Shown here piece after piece: positions 54,333-63,713 of a stretch of DNA of 64,000 nt. This stretch comes from Formosa sp. GTDB taxonomy: Bacteria; Bacteroidota; Bacteroidia; Flavobacteriales; Flavobacteriaceae. Made by a program: the position numbers and the translations under genes. Below the pieces are notes generated by a model. That model was not told the origin of the DNA. It saw nothing but the letters and a program-made list of their open reading frames with translations, and did no database searches. Position 1 is the first letter of the stretch; every line of letters starts with the position of its first letter. The stretch spans positions 1-64,000 of the forward strand of contig JABHDE010000076.1 in NCBI GenBank assembly GCA_018673215.1, given 5' to 3'.

Positions 54333-56174
54333 CTAAGACAAGTCTTTAACACACTCCTTAAGACTGTTATATATGTGTTTCTCTGGAATAAAATCAGGGA
54401 TGATATCAATTCGTTCCATCATATAACGAGGTTGTTTTAACAGATTAATAAACCGCACTTCAACCTTTTTTGTTTGAAGATCTTGAATCATATCCTCCAT
54501 AGCATAAAGTCCAGATTGGTCCATATATTGCATACGCCCCAATCGCAAAATTACAGTCTTTGCTGTTTCTGGAATTTGTTTGTATAGTTCTTGAAAATCT
54601 GAAGTAGACCCAAAAAATAAAGGCCCTTTGATGCGCTTGATAAACACGGACTTTTTTAAGTGTTCTGGAAAATCTTTTTCACCTAGCCATGATTTTTCTT
54701 TTAAGGGTTTTATGTCAGAATATTGCGAAGTTAGATCCCCAATTTTTTTCATAAACATTAAACAGGATATAATTAAACCTATTCCCACTGCAAAAATTAA
54801 ATCCCAAAAAGTGGACAACAGCAAAACAACAAGCATTATCAAAACTTCAGAGCTTAATTTGAAGGTGCCCAACGAAAGATCTCTAGGCAATGATGGAATT
54901 GCTTTCAGCCCTTTGTAATCCATTACACCAATTCCTACGGTGATTAAAATCCCCGAAAGAACGGCGGTAGGAATTTTTGAAGCGACTGGCCCTAAGGCTA
55001 ATAAAATAAATAACAGCATGATGCCAGCTATCATTCCAGATAATTTTGTTTTCCCACCAGAGTTTATATTTACAACCGTTCTAATGGTGGCTCCTGCACC
55101 AGGAATCCCTCCAAAAATAGACGCAATACTATTTCCGATACCTTGCCCAATAAGTTCTTTATTAGGGTTGTGCTTTGTTTTGGTCATATTATCTGCCACA
55201 ATACTAGTCAGTAAGGAGTCAATTGCACCCAATAAGGCGAGTGTAAACCCTGTAAAAACGTAGGGGGTAATGGTTGCTAATTTAAATGTAGTAAAAATTT
55301 CTAGTTGAAGAATTGGCAAACCGCTAGGAATTTCTTCAATGGGCTTATAATTAAACCCAAAGACGATGGCGATTCCAGACATGACCACCAAAGCAACCAG
55401 TGTACTTGGAACCACCGTCGTAATGCGTTTAAATCCATAAATAATAATGATGGTTCCCAGAGCTAGCAGCAATTCCAACCAATTGATATTTTTTAGCGCC
55501 CTAGGCATTAATTTTAGCGCACCGATGGTTCCAGAAGCTTCTGTAGAAGCTAAGACTTCAGATTCTTTTTGGATATCGGCTTGTGATATTAAGGAAGCGC
55601 GATCGATTGTATCTTTAAAATTTTCTAATACTAAAACACCTTCCCCCGCCTCATCTTTTAATATGTTTTCAAGAATCAATTCTTCTGCTTGTGCCTTGAA
55701 TTGATTGACGTATTGCAGGTCTTCTTTAGGGTTATAACCTAAGGAGGGCAGGATTTGAGTTAGTAAAATAATAACCCCAATTGCGGTCATGAATCCAGAC
55801 ACTACTGGGTATGGAATGTATTTAATATATTTTCCTAAACCTAAAACCCCAAGTCCAATTTGAGAAAGTCCAGCAATTAAAAACACGGTTAAAATGGCGG
55901 GAAGTGCAATTGATAAATCGCCGTCATTGGCTGCGATAATTCCAGAAATCACAACCATACTTACAGCTGTCATAGGCGCTGTAGGCCCTGATATTTGAGT
56001 ATTTGTACCCCCAAAAAGGGCTGCAAAAAAACTGATAAAAATAGCACCGTAAAGTCCAGCGCTAGGCCCTAGACCAGACGAAACCCCAAAGGCTAAAGCG
56101 AGTGGTAATGCGACGACTCCAGCGGTAATTCCGCCAAACGCATCACCTTTTAAATTTGAAAAAAAATGTTTCAT
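54333..56174 (-). CDS. SulP family inorganic anion transporter with STAS domain
   Basis: Second SulP transporter of the window, with the conventional 613-residue architecture. The signature GITAGVVALPLALAFGVSSG is at 15-34, the membrane region runs to about 460, and the C-terminal STAS domain (about 500-610) contains VILRLGRMQYMDQSGLYAMEDMI. An unusual insertion of about 55 charged residues lies between membrane segments (about 165-220). The gene runs in the same direction as the Bat genes. Sulfate and bicarbonate are both possible substrates. Confidence 0.95.
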   Translation of the reverse strand: MKHFFSNLKGDAFGGITAGVVALPLALAFGVSSGLGPSAGLYGAIFISFFAALFGGTNTQISGPTAPMTAVSMVVISGIIAANDGDLSIALPAILTVFLIAGLSQIGLGVLGLGKYIKYIPYPVVSGFMTAIGVIILLTQILPSLGYNPKEDLQYVNQFKAQAEELILENILKDEAGEGVLVLENFKDTIDRASLISQADIQKESEVLASTEASGTIGALKLMPRALKNINWLELLLALGTIIIIYGFKRITTVVPSTLVALVVMSGIAIVFGFNYKPIEEIPSGLPILQLEIFTTFKLATITPYVFTGFTLALLGAIDSLLTSIVADNMTKTKHNPNKELIGQGIGNSIASIFGGIPGAGATIRTVVNINSGGKTKLSGMIAGIMLLFILLALGPVASKIPTAVLSGILITVGIGVMDYKGLKAIPSLPRDLSLGTFKLSSEVLIMLVVLLLSTFWDLIFAVGIGLIISCLMFMKKIGDLTSQYSDIKPLKEKSWLGEKDFPEHLKKSVFIKRIKGPLFFGSTSDFQELYKQIPETAKTVILRLGRMQYMDQSGLYAMEDMIQDLQTKKVEVRFINLLKQPRYMMERIDIIPDFIPEKHIYNSLKECVKDLS

Positions 56175-56239
56175 TGTAATGGTATTAGATTAGAGATTAC
56201 AAAGAGAAGCTCTTTATATGTAGAAAAAACGAATGTAAC

Positions 56240-56542
56240 CTACACAACCTCTGGAGGGGGAGATGTGTTTTCTAAATGGACATCTCCTAAAGAACTATTA
56301 AAAAACACCAAAAATAAGGAATGCCGATTTAGAGTCGGATTCATATTTTGAAAAACGGTTTTGTCAAGATCAAATTCATTGAGATCCTTAAGATCTTCAG
56401 TGTCTTTTTCAGTTTCATTTTCGACTAGAATAACGACTGTTAACACCTTCTCACTTGAACTGAGAAGAGCAACGGTTGGACCAACTACATTAAGCAGAAA
56501 AAATAGTGAATAGAAAAAAGAACAATATTTTGAAAGGGTCAT
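56240..56542 (-). CDS. small exported or membrane protein, unknown
   Basis: A 100-residue protein with one hydrophobic N-terminal segment (about 9-27, signal peptide or anchor), an acidic stretch (NETEKDTEDLKDLNEFD) and a C-terminus ending SPPPEVV. I do not recognise it. It sits between the SulP gene and batE in the Bat direction, 58 bases after batE. Its composition looks coding, but with no strong family match confidence is moderate. Confidence 0.6.
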   Translation of the reverse strand: MTLSKYCSFFYSLFFLLNVVGPTVALLSSSEKVLTVVILVENETEKDTEDLKDLNEFDLDKTVFQNMNPTLNRHSLFLVFFNSSLGDVHLENTSPPPEVV

Positions 56543-56600
56543 TGAGTTTGTGTAATTATTGTAAAGATAGAATAAAAAATCAAATCAAATTTATATTTAA

Positions 56601-57347
56601 TTAGAGGGTTTTTAAATCAGCACTCGCCATCCAACCCGTTTCGCCATTCAGTAATTTTATTTTTAACCAGTCTTGGTTATAATCTTCAATCACCAGAACC
56701 TTAGTGCCTTCGTGGAGTGTAAAAGATGTTTCAGCCCTAAGATTGGGCTCCGTTTTCACCTCTGTTTCTTTTGCAAAGATAATAGCTGGATTCGTACTTT
56801 TATCGATACGGTCTTTTCTAAACAACAATCCCAAAGATGTAAATAGCACAACTAAAACCATACTACTCGATATAAAAAACAATCGTTTTTTAGCCTCCGA
56901 ATGTGAGAGGTAATACCCCAAAAATAAAGCTACAAAAAGAAAAACCAGTCCTATGCATCGAACCGCCCAACCGTCAACACTTAAACTATTGAGAGTTTTA
57001 TTAAGGAGCTTAGAGACCCCACTCTCAGGAACTTCTTGAATTGAATCTATGGTCATTTTTTGGGCATAACTTAAGTTATTTAAAACATCGGGATCGTTTG
57101 GAGCTAACAGCAGTGCCTTTTCGTAATAAAATATACTAGGGCCAATTTCATTCAATTTATAATAACAGTTGGCAAGATTAAAATAGAGTTCAGCAGAGTG
57201 CTGATTGGACGCCAATATCGCGTCATACTGACCAATAGCCTCTTTATAATTTCCAGAATTGTAAAGTGCATTAGCCTGCTTAAAAGACACTGTAGTTTGA
57301 GAAAACCCAAGCAAAGACATCAACCAAAAAATAAGAATTTTTTTCAT
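56601..57347 (-). CDS. batE: TPR protein with SH3-like domain, BatE-like
   Basis: Member of the Bacteroidota aerotolerance (Bat) operon. It has a signal peptide (1-17, ending GFSQ), two to three TPR repeats (about 18-100, with AELYFNLANCYYKLNEIGPSI), two hydrophobic segments (about 133-150 and 156-173) and a C-terminal bacterial SH3-like domain (about 185-248, with VLVIEDYNQDWLKIKL and GETGWM). It is four bases after batD. Bat proteins are thought to form periplasmic or inner membrane complexes tied to oxidative or envelope stress; the exact function is unresolved. Confidence 0.87.
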   Translation of the reverse strand: MKKILIFWLMSLLGFSQTTVSFKQANALYNSGNYKEAIGQYDAILASNQHSAELYFNLANCYYKLNEIGPSIFYYEKALLLAPNDPDVLNNLSYAQKMTIDSIQEVPESGVSKLLNKTLNSLSVDGWAVRCIGLVFLFVALFLGYYLSHSEAKKRLFFISSSMVLVVLFTSLGLLFRKDRIDKSTNPAIIFAKETEVKTEPNLRAETSFTLHEGTKVLVIEDYNQDWLKIKLLNGETGWMASADLKTL

Positions 57348-57351
57348 TTGT

Positions 57352-59115
57352 TTAATTTAATTGTTTGTCTAAAGCATTAATGACTCTTCCAGCTTTTTTG
57401 TAATCATTTTGCATGTCAACCGTTGAAAGCGGAGTGTATCTTGCTAGTTCACAAGCTGTAAGAAGAGATATAAATCCTATCAAGGTATCGCTGCCTACGT
57501 TTTTACCTAAAAGTAATTCCTCGATTTTATCTTTATTAAACTCACTGGTCTCTAAATGTAACTTTGACTTTAAATAATTGTGAAGCGCACGTTCAAGGGC
57601 ATTATAAAACTGTTCCTTTTTCCCCAGTGATTTTCTTGCTTCACTTAAATATTTTCTTGCTAATCGGTTTGTTTTTCGGATTTTATTTCCAGTTACATCT
57701 AAGGCGCGAATCATTCGCCTTTTAACCAACAACATGATAAATGGAATAAACAAAAAGGGAGCTAACAACAAGATCCAAAACAAGTTGGAATTAAAAAAGG
57801 GCTCAGTAGTAATTAACTGAAAGTCTGTAGTTGTTTTGAAAGAGCTAAATTGATTTGAGTTGGGTGAAATCACATTTTCAGCAACAAGTCCTGAGGGTGT
57901 GCTATTTGGGCTTACGGTGTTCTTTGGTCCTTCATCAACCTCGATAATAAGTCGTTCTGAGTTTATTGTTTTGTATTGTTTTGTTTTTAAATCAAAGTAT
58001 GAAAAAGAGACAACAGGAATAGGATAACTCCCTTGGTAATTTGGCACCACCGTATAAGTGTCATTGATGCTTCCTTGCATGCCTGTAGCTTTCGTATTTA
58101 CTTTTTCGGAGTGCTTTGGCTCATAAACTTCAAGCGCACTAGGCAGCACCAACCTTGGAAGTCTAAATAGCTTTAAATTACCTTTTCCAGAAACGCTGAC
58201 TTTAAATTCAAGGGCCTCAGTAGCTTTTAAACTCTGTTTGTTGGTGGTTACTTCAAAATCGAAACTCCCAACAGCCCCAGAAAAGTCTTCAGGTTTTCCG
58301 TTTTCGGGAAGGGGTTTTACGATAATGGTTCTATTTCTACTTGAGACTGTTCGATTTACTGTACTCATAAAGCTTCTGCCAAAAACATCCCGCCTTTGTG
58401 AAGGAACTTCAACAGTCACATCAAGAGATAGCGGTTCAATGCTGAGTTTCCCTGTTTTTTGGGGATATAAAACAGTTTTTCTTAGAACAACATAGCGGTA
58501 ATCTTCTCCTTTGTAAGTGCCTTCCTGAACATTTACGCTTTTTACATCAATATTTTGACTCCAAAAGTCACTGTATCTCGGGTTGTCTATTTCGCGCCAG
58601 TTTCGAACACCAGTATTTTGAGCGACATATAATTTATAAACAACAGTAATTGCTTCGTTTAAAAAAGGGTTGGTATTAGAAATTTCAGCAACCAAGTGAA
58701 TTTTTTCTGAAGCAATATAATCGGGATCATTAGGGTCTTTTGGCTTATCAATCGCAGCAGTGACGGTTATTTTTATTGGAAGGGTTTTATAGGTTTCTCC
58801 TTCAATCTCAATACTCGCCTGGCCAATCGTAAATCCACCTCTTTTTTTGGGTGCCAAAAAATAGCTGTAGCTTTTAGAAAATGAACGCGTTCCATTTATC
58901 CATGAATTATTGATCGATTGGCTTGGGCCTCCAACGACTGTAAAGTTTTCAAAACTTGGAGGCTCAAAATTATCCCCATCGGTATTCATTGTAAAATCGA
59001 CCCTAAGACGTTCGTTGATTCCAAGCTGCTTTTTGCTCACTTTAGCATCAAAAGACACTTGTGCCGAAAGGAATCCAGACAGTATAAAAGTAAGTAAAAG
59101 TATCTTTTTCTTCAT
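57352..59115 (-). CDS. batD: BatD family protein
   Basis: Large periplasmic Bat protein anchored to the inner membrane. It has a signal peptide (1-18), immunoglobulin-like beta domains over about 20-415 beginning VSFDAKVSKKQLGINERLRVDF, one transmembrane segment (about 445-465) and a cytoplasmic helical tail (about 470-587). SYSYFLAPKKRGGFTIGQASI near 85 is typical of BatD, which often carries the label oxygen tolerance. It lies between batC and batE. Confidence 0.92.
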   Translation of the reverse strand: MKKKILLLTFILSGFLSAQVSFDAKVSKKQLGINERLRVDFTMNTDGDNFEPPSFENFTVVGGPSQSINNSWINGTRSFSKSYSYFLAPKKRGGFTIGQASIEIEGETYKTLPIKITVTAAIDKPKDPNDPDYIASEKIHLVAEISNTNPFLNEAITVVYKLYVAQNTGVRNWREIDNPRYSDFWSQNIDVKSVNVQEGTYKGEDYRYVVLRKTVLYPQKTGKLSIEPLSLDVTVEVPSQRRDVFGRSFMSTVNRTVSSRNRTIIVKPLPENGKPEDFSGAVGSFDFEVTTNKQSLKATEALEFKVSVSGKGNLKLFRLPRLVLPSALEVYEPKHSEKVNTKATGMQGSINDTYTVVPNYQGSYPIPVVSFSYFDLKTKQYKTINSERLIIEVDEGPKNTVSPNSTPSGLVAENVISPNSNQFSSFKTTTDFQLITTEPFFNSNLFWILLLAPFLFIPFIMLLVKRRMIRALDVTGNKIRKTNRLARKYLSEARKSLGKKEQFYNALERALHNYLKSKLHLETSEFNKDKIEELLLGKNVGSDTLIGFISLLTACELARYTPLSTVDMQNDYKKAGRVINALDKQLN

Positions 59116-59118
59116 TGC

Positions 59119-60003
59119 CTACCAGTCTTTATCTGTTTTAACTTTGATACCTTTTGTTTTGGATGCGTTCATTTTTTCTTGCACTTTTTTCTCTTCATTA
59201 TTCATCGCTTCAAGTAAATTTTTTACTTGTTGTGGCGACAGCTTTCCAGGCTGTTGCTGCGGCTGACCCTTGTCGTCTTTAGGGTCTTTATTTTTTTGGT
59301 CTCCTTTTTCGTCTTTGGGTTTTCCGTCTTCATCCTCCTTATCATCTCCGTTGTCTTTGTCTTCGTCTTCATCCCCTTTATCTTTGTTCTTCTCCTCTTT
59401 ATCCTTTTTATCGTCGCTATCGTCTTTCTCGTCTTTGTTCTCGTCCTGATCTTTATCCTTGTCTTCGTCGTCACCATCACCATCACCCTCGCCTTGTTCT
59501 TTAGCACATTCTTGAGCAAGGGCCAAATTATATCGACTTTCGTCGTCCGAAGGGTTGTTCCTCAACGCATTTTTAAAGGCTGAAACAGCTTTTTTACACT
59601 GTTTTTTTTGCATTAAAATATTTCCAATATTATGAAATGCCTTGTGTTTTTCGGATTTTGAATTACTATTGTCCACAGCCTCTAAATGACGTAACAATGC
59701 TTCATCATATAGTTTAGAATTGTAATAGGCATTTCCTAAATTAAAAGACCCCATAGCGTTATTTTGCTTTGTTGAAACTGCCAATCGGTATTTTTTTTCG
59801 GCTGCAATAAAATCTTTTTCTACTATTAAGTTTCCTTCAAAAATATAATTGTTAGAGTCAGATAATTGGGGGTCTATTTTTTGAGCTTGACCAAGAAAGG
59901 GAATTAAAAAAAACAAAAATAGACAAGCGAAAGAACATCTAAAGTATGCTAATTGGCGGGCTTCAAGCCCTAAATTTTTAAGGATGTCAGTTATGTGCTT
60001 CAT
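59119..60003 (-). CDS. batC: TPR protein with charged low-complexity tail, BatC-like
   Basis: Bat operon member of 294 residues. A hydrophobic segment (about 23-40) probably anchors or exports it. TPR repeats follow (about 55-165, e.g. AMGSFNLGNAYYNSKLYDEA, HKAFHNIGNILMQKKQCKKA). Residues 172-246 are almost entirely Asp, Glu, Lys and Gly. The C-terminus (SPQQVKNLLEAMNNEEKKVQ) is helical. The start overlaps the batB stop in an ATGA junction (60000-60003). Confidence 0.9.
   Translation of the reverse strand: MKHITDILKNLGLEARQLAYFRCSFACLFLFFLIPFLGQAQKIDPQLSDSNNYIFEGNLIVEKDFIAAEKKYRLAVSTKQNNAMGSFNLGNAYYNSKLYDEALLRHLEAVDNSNSKSEKHKAFHNIGNILMQKKQCKKAVSAFKNALRNNPSDDESRYNLALAQECAKEQGEGDGDGDDEDKDKDQDENKDEKDDSDDKKDKEEKNKDKGDEDEDKDNGDDKEDEDGKPKDEKGDQKNKDPKDDKGQPQQQPGKLSPQQVKNLLEAMNNEEKKVQEKMNASKTKGIKVKTDKDW
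59266..59490 (-). repeat. Asp/Glu/Lys low-complexity coding tract in batC
   Basis: About 75 codons are dominated by GAC/GAT, GAA/GAG and AAA/AAG. The encoded segment is a polyampholyte with short repeated units such as DKD, DED and KDE. It creates long false reading frames on both strands. Such purine-rich repeats can slip in replication, so length may vary between strains. Confidence 0.8.
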
Positions 60004-61037
60004 AGGTTTTCGTTAAATAAATTCAGACGTTTTAGCCAAGCAGTTTTTCGTTCTAAAAATAAAATATCTAGAATCAAAAAGAACAACCCTAGACCTAAAA
60101 ACCACTGGAATTGATCTTTATATTCTGCAAATTCTTTAGCTTCAAATTCTTTTTTATCCATTCGATTTAAAATCTCTCGAATTTGTTCGACCACTTCAGC
60201 GGTCGAATTTCCGTCTATATATTTTCCCTTTGCCTCTGAAGCAATTTGCTTTAGAGTTTCTGTGTTAAGCTTCGTGATAACCGTCTCGTTGTTCTTATTC
60301 TTTTTATAGCTCATCACGACTCCATTTCGTTTCAACGGAATGGGACCCCCTTTTTCACTTCCTACTCCAATGGTATATATTTTAATACCCTCTTCTGAAG
60401 CTGCTTCAGCAACCTCAACGCTGAGGTCGTTATGATCCTCTCCATCCGAAATGATGACTAATACTCTATTGGTTTGTTGGGCATCATCAAAATAATTTCG
60501 TGACAGCTGAATGGCTTCATCTATAGCGGTTCCTTGTGAGGATAGCATATCGGTGTTTATGCTTTGTAAAAACATTTTTGCCGTTCCATAGTCCGTTGTA
60601 ATTGGCAGCTGTGGAAATGCTTTGCCAGCGTAAGCAATAATCCCGACTCGATCACTTGCTAAATTATTTATAATTTGAGTTACCAACTGTTTGGATTTCT
60701 CCAACCGATTGGGCGACACATCTTCCGCAAGCATACTTTTTGAAACGTCAATGGCAAAAACAATATCCACACCTTCTCTTTTAATTGTCTCAAGTTTTGT
60801 GCCAATTTTCGGATTCACTAATGCGATAATAAAACAGCTTATAGACAGAGACAAAACAGAAAATTTAAGGATCGATTTGAATACGGATTGATCTGGGCTG
60901 AGTCGTTTTAGAGTACTAATGCTTCCAAATTTTTTTTGAATGCGTTTTTTCCAGAGGAGCGTCCACAAGAATACCACTAACATCACGGGGATGATGAGCA
61001 GCAGCCAAAACCATATTTTTTCTTCTAATTGATACAT
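60000..61037 (-). CDS. batB: VWA domain-containing protein, BatB-like
   Basis: Inner membrane protein with a von Willebrand A domain facing the periplasm. There are two N-terminal transmembrane segments (about 8-28 and 57-76), a VWA domain (about 90-290) with the MIDAS motif DVSKSM (97-102) and IISDGEDH near 196, and a C-terminal transmembrane segment (about 312-330). It is adjacent to batA, with one-base spacing, and the two are paralogous. Confidence 0.95.
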   Translation of the reverse strand: MYQLEEKIWFWLLLIIPVMLVVFLWTLLWKKRIQKKFGSISTLKRLSPDQSVFKSILKFSVLSLSISCFIIALVNPKIGTKLETIKREGVDIVFAIDVSKSMLAEDVSPNRLEKSKQLVTQIINNLASDRVGIIAYAGKAFPQLPITTDYGTAKMFLQSINTDMLSSQGTAIDEAIQLSRNYFDDAQQTNRVLVIISDGEDHNDLSVEVAEAASEEGIKIYTIGVGSEKGGPIPLKRNGVVMSYKKNKNNETVITKLNTETLKQIASEAKGKYIDGNSTAEVVEQIREILNRMDKKEFEAKEFAEYKDQFQWFLGLGLFFLILDILFLERKTAWLKRLNLFNENL

Positions 61038-62036
61038 CTAAATAAAACTTCTAAATATTGTAAAACGCAATAAAAATTCAAACAACAATAGACCCAAAGC
61101 GATCCAAACTAAAGGTCTAAATTTTTCTTCATAATTATAAAACTTAAACTCTTCAACTTCCGTTTTTTCGAGTTTGTCAATCTCTTTATAGATTTCCTTT
61201 AATTTACGATTATTAGTTGCTCTAAAGTATTTTCCACCAGTAACCTCAGCAATTTCTTTTAAGAGGTTTTCGTCAATTTCCACTTGAATTTTACCGTACT
61301 GAAACACCCCATTTCTAATAGCAATTGGCGACAAGGCCATACCGTTGGTGCCCAATCCGATGGTGTATGTTTTAATTCCGTATTCTACGGCTAATTCACT
61401 TGCCGTTTGAGGGTCTATAAACCCAGCATTATTTACCCCATCAGTCAAAAGGATAATAATTTTACTTTTTGCCTTGCTGTCCTTGACACGATTCACGGCG
61501 GTTGCAAGTCCCATTCCAATGGCGGTTCCGCCCGTGATAATAGAATTGTATTTTATGTCCTTTAACGATTGGAGTACAATGCTTTTATCGCTTGTAATCG
61601 GAGTTTTCGTATAACTTTCACCAGCATACTCTACAAGCCCAATTCGATCGTTGGGACGCCCTTTGATAAAATCAGCAGCCACATTTTTTAAGGCTTCAAG
61701 GCGGTTGGGTTTGAGATCTTTTGCCAACATGCTCGCGGAAACATCTATAGCGATGACAATGTCAATCCCACGGGTTGTTTTGGTTTTGGAAGAAACATCA
61801 ACCGTTTGAGGACGTGCAAGCGCCAACACCACTAAAACAATCGCCGTCATTCGGAGTCCAAGCAGAGCATGTTTTAGCTTGCTCCAAAGAGAGTTTTTTT
61901 TAAACCCCTGTACACTCGAAATACTTAATTGCGCCGTCTGCTTTTTAAGTTTTAACACATACCAAAACACCAATAAAGGCACCACTAACAGCAGCCACAA
62001 AAATTCTTTTTGAGTAAAATCGATTCCGTCAAACAT
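61038..62036 (-). CDS. batA: VWA domain-containing protein, BatA-like
   Basis: Paralogue of BatB with the same plan: transmembrane segments near 10-28 and 58-75, a VWA domain with MIDAS residues in DVSASM (98-103) and LLTDGVNNAG near 196, and a C-terminal hydrophobic segment (about 312-328). PNDRIGLVEYAG near 128 is a BatA hallmark. Its start touches the stop of the preceding two-TM gene by one base. Confidence 0.96.
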   Translation of the reverse strand: MFDGIDFTQKEFLWLLLVVPLLVFWYVLKLKKQTAQLSISSVQGFKKNSLWSKLKHALLGLRMTAIVLVVLALARPQTVDVSSKTKTTRGIDIVIAIDVSASMLAKDLKPNRLEALKNVAADFIKGRPNDRIGLVEYAGESYTKTPITSDKSIVLQSLKDIKYNSIITGGTAIGMGLATAVNRVKDSKAKSKIIILLTDGVNNAGFIDPQTASELAVEYGIKTYTIGLGTNGMALSPIAIRNGVFQYGKIQVEIDENLLKEIAEVTGGKYFRATNNRKLKEIYKEIDKLEKTEVEEFKFYNYEEKFRPLVWIALGLLLFEFLLRFTIFRSFI

Positions 62037-63706
62037 TACTTTTCGTCTTCTGTTAGTTTAATGAGTTCTATAGAATTTAAAATACGTTCTATCATCTGAT
62101 CGGCATATATGTCTTCTTCCTTCCATGTTAAAATAACTTGTTGCAATAAATTAGGGGTCGAAAACCCTAAAATGATGTATTTTCCTTTTATTGGCCTGTC
62201 TTCTACTAAAAAATCTGCCGTTCCAAACGTCTTAATACCCTCTTGCCCGTTAGGCGTTATAAACTGTTCGTTGCGTGATATAATATTTGTAGTACCCTTT
62301 TCTTCAAAAGTATCTAGGACCCCTTCAGCCACTTGTAGGACATCAATAGGGGTTTCTTTTGCTTCGCCACTTTCATCTGTTTCAGCAACAAATTTAGAGC
62401 TGTTTATAACGATATCAATCGGTGTCTCGATCCCAGCGTATGTAAAAGAAACCGTTTGTACCTTGCCTTTCATTTTTTCAGGAACCACAACATTTTGACG
62501 CTCCAAAACGATTGGCGTTGATATGGTAACTCCCGGTGCGCCATACTCACTTGTTACCCATGGTTTTTTTTCTAACAATAATTTGCTAGGGTTTCTCAGT
62601 ACGGTGTCTTTAACTTCTGTGAATCCAGAGTGGATTACAAAGCCTGTGAAGGTGATTAAAATGACCCCAACAACGATTGCTGCAATTTGCTTAATTCTTT
62701 TCCGTTTTTGTTGTTTCGCTAGGGCCTCTCGATAAGCTAAATCTTGCAATAATTCTTCTTCGGTGGGTTCTGGAAGGCCTTCTTTTACATGATCAATTTC
62801 TAGCTCGACCGTGTTTTTATCGAGTTTTGCAAGTTGATAATCAGGTTTAGATTTGGCAAATTTCACCAAATCAGCACGTTTCAAAATCGTTTCAATATTT
62901 AGAATGGTCTCTTTGCTGAGCTTAATTTGATTGGCTGCTTTAAGAGTGTTTAGTCGGGTTATCAATTCGTCTGTGGTACTTTCTAACGACTGCTCGTACA
63001 CCTTTTCATCAAGATATTGTCTCAAAATCAATGTCAAATCGGAATAATAGGTTTTAATTTCCTCATTTTCAAAATAGTGATCTTCATCTAATTTTTCAAG
63101 CGCTAGTTTGGCACGTTCATAAGGTGGAAGTGCCGCAATTTTTTCAGCTTCGGTCAACGGTTTTTTGCGCCAAAAAAACCAATATAATATACCACTTATA
63201 AGTAAGGAAATAATTAAAATGATGCCTAGAATATTCCAGATTCCAGAACGTTTTTTCTCAATCTGGATAAGCGGTTTTATGTCAAATAGCTTTTGTTTGG
63301 TGGTATCTACTACCACTGGATTCACTTGTACTTCTAATGAATCTGTAAAAAAGATCTTGTCCCCAATAATTATTTTTTGTTTTGGAATCGTATAAACTCC
63401 CGAATCAAATTGGGTCAGGCCGTAGGTTTTAGTGAGTTGATAATATCCCTCTTTTGTAGTGGTATCAATCGCGTAGCTATTGATCATTTCAAGTGGCTGA
63501 AACGTTTGTTCTTCAGAGAATACCACGAGCGCAGTGGTGTCTGCTTTTACTTGGATTTTATAAAACAATTCGGCCCCAATTTTAATAGCAGTCGAGTCGA
63601 TACTAGAGGACACTTGTCCATAGCCCACAAGAGATAGGAGCATACAACAAACACTCAAAAGTATGTTTTGAGTGAGGAAGGATTTTATGCTGATATTTAT
63701 CTTCAT
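62036..63706 (-). CDS. Bat operon membrane protein with two TM segments, unassigned
   Basis: Between the DUF58 and BatA genes, in the place where Bat operons usually encode a DUF4381-like protein. I choose the ATG at 63706 (MKINISIKSFL, signal peptide to about residue 30); a GTG at 63721 would overlap the DUF58 stop by eight bases. It has a periplasmic beta domain (about 31-155), a TM segment (about 161-182), a helical cytoplasmic part (about 185-340), a second TM (about 346-365) and a second soluble domain (about 370-556). This length (556 residues) is longer than a typical DUF4381 protein; the extra C-terminal domain is unassigned. Confidence 0.82.
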   Translation of the reverse strand: MKINISIKSFLTQNILLSVCCMLLSLVGYGQVSSSIDSTAIKIGAELFYKIQVKADTTALVVFSEEQTFQPLEMINSYAIDTTTKEGYYQLTKTYGLTQFDSGVYTIPKQKIIIGDKIFFTDSLEVQVNPVVVDTTKQKLFDIKPLIQIEKKRSGIWNILGIILIISLLISGILYWFFWRKKPLTEAEKIAALPPYERAKLALEKLDEDHYFENEEIKTYYSDLTLILRQYLDEKVYEQSLESTTDELITRLNTLKAANQIKLSKETILNIETILKRADLVKFAKSKPDYQLAKLDKNTVELEIDHVKEGLPEPTEEELLQDLAYREALAKQQKRKRIKQIAAIVVGVILITFTGFVIHSGFTEVKDTVLRNPSKLLLEKKPWVTSEYGAPGVTISTPIVLERQNVVVPEKMKGKVQTVSFTYAGIETPIDIVINSSKFVAETDESGEAKETPIDVLQVAEGVLDTFEEKGTTNIISRNEQFITPNGQEGIKTFGTADFLVEDRPIKGKYIILGFSTPNLLQQVILTWKEEDIYADQMIERILNSIELIKLTEDEK

Positions 63707-63713
63707 GTATTGT

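Noticed and set aside
56166..56351. A 61-codon plus-strand frame between SulP and the small protein gene.
   Set aside because: It overlaps the small minus-strand gene and the SulP start region, has no promoter element and looks non-coding.
59223..59583. Long open frames on both strands across the batC charged tract (a Phe/Val-rich one on the plus strand and a Lys/Arg/Thr-rich one on the minus strand).
   Set aside because: They are shadows of the Asp/Glu/Lys codon repeats of batC and have no independent start context or family features.
62109..62498. A 129-codon plus-strand frame inside the Bat two-TM gene.
   Set aside because: It is antisense to a well-supported gene, with no recognisable protein features.
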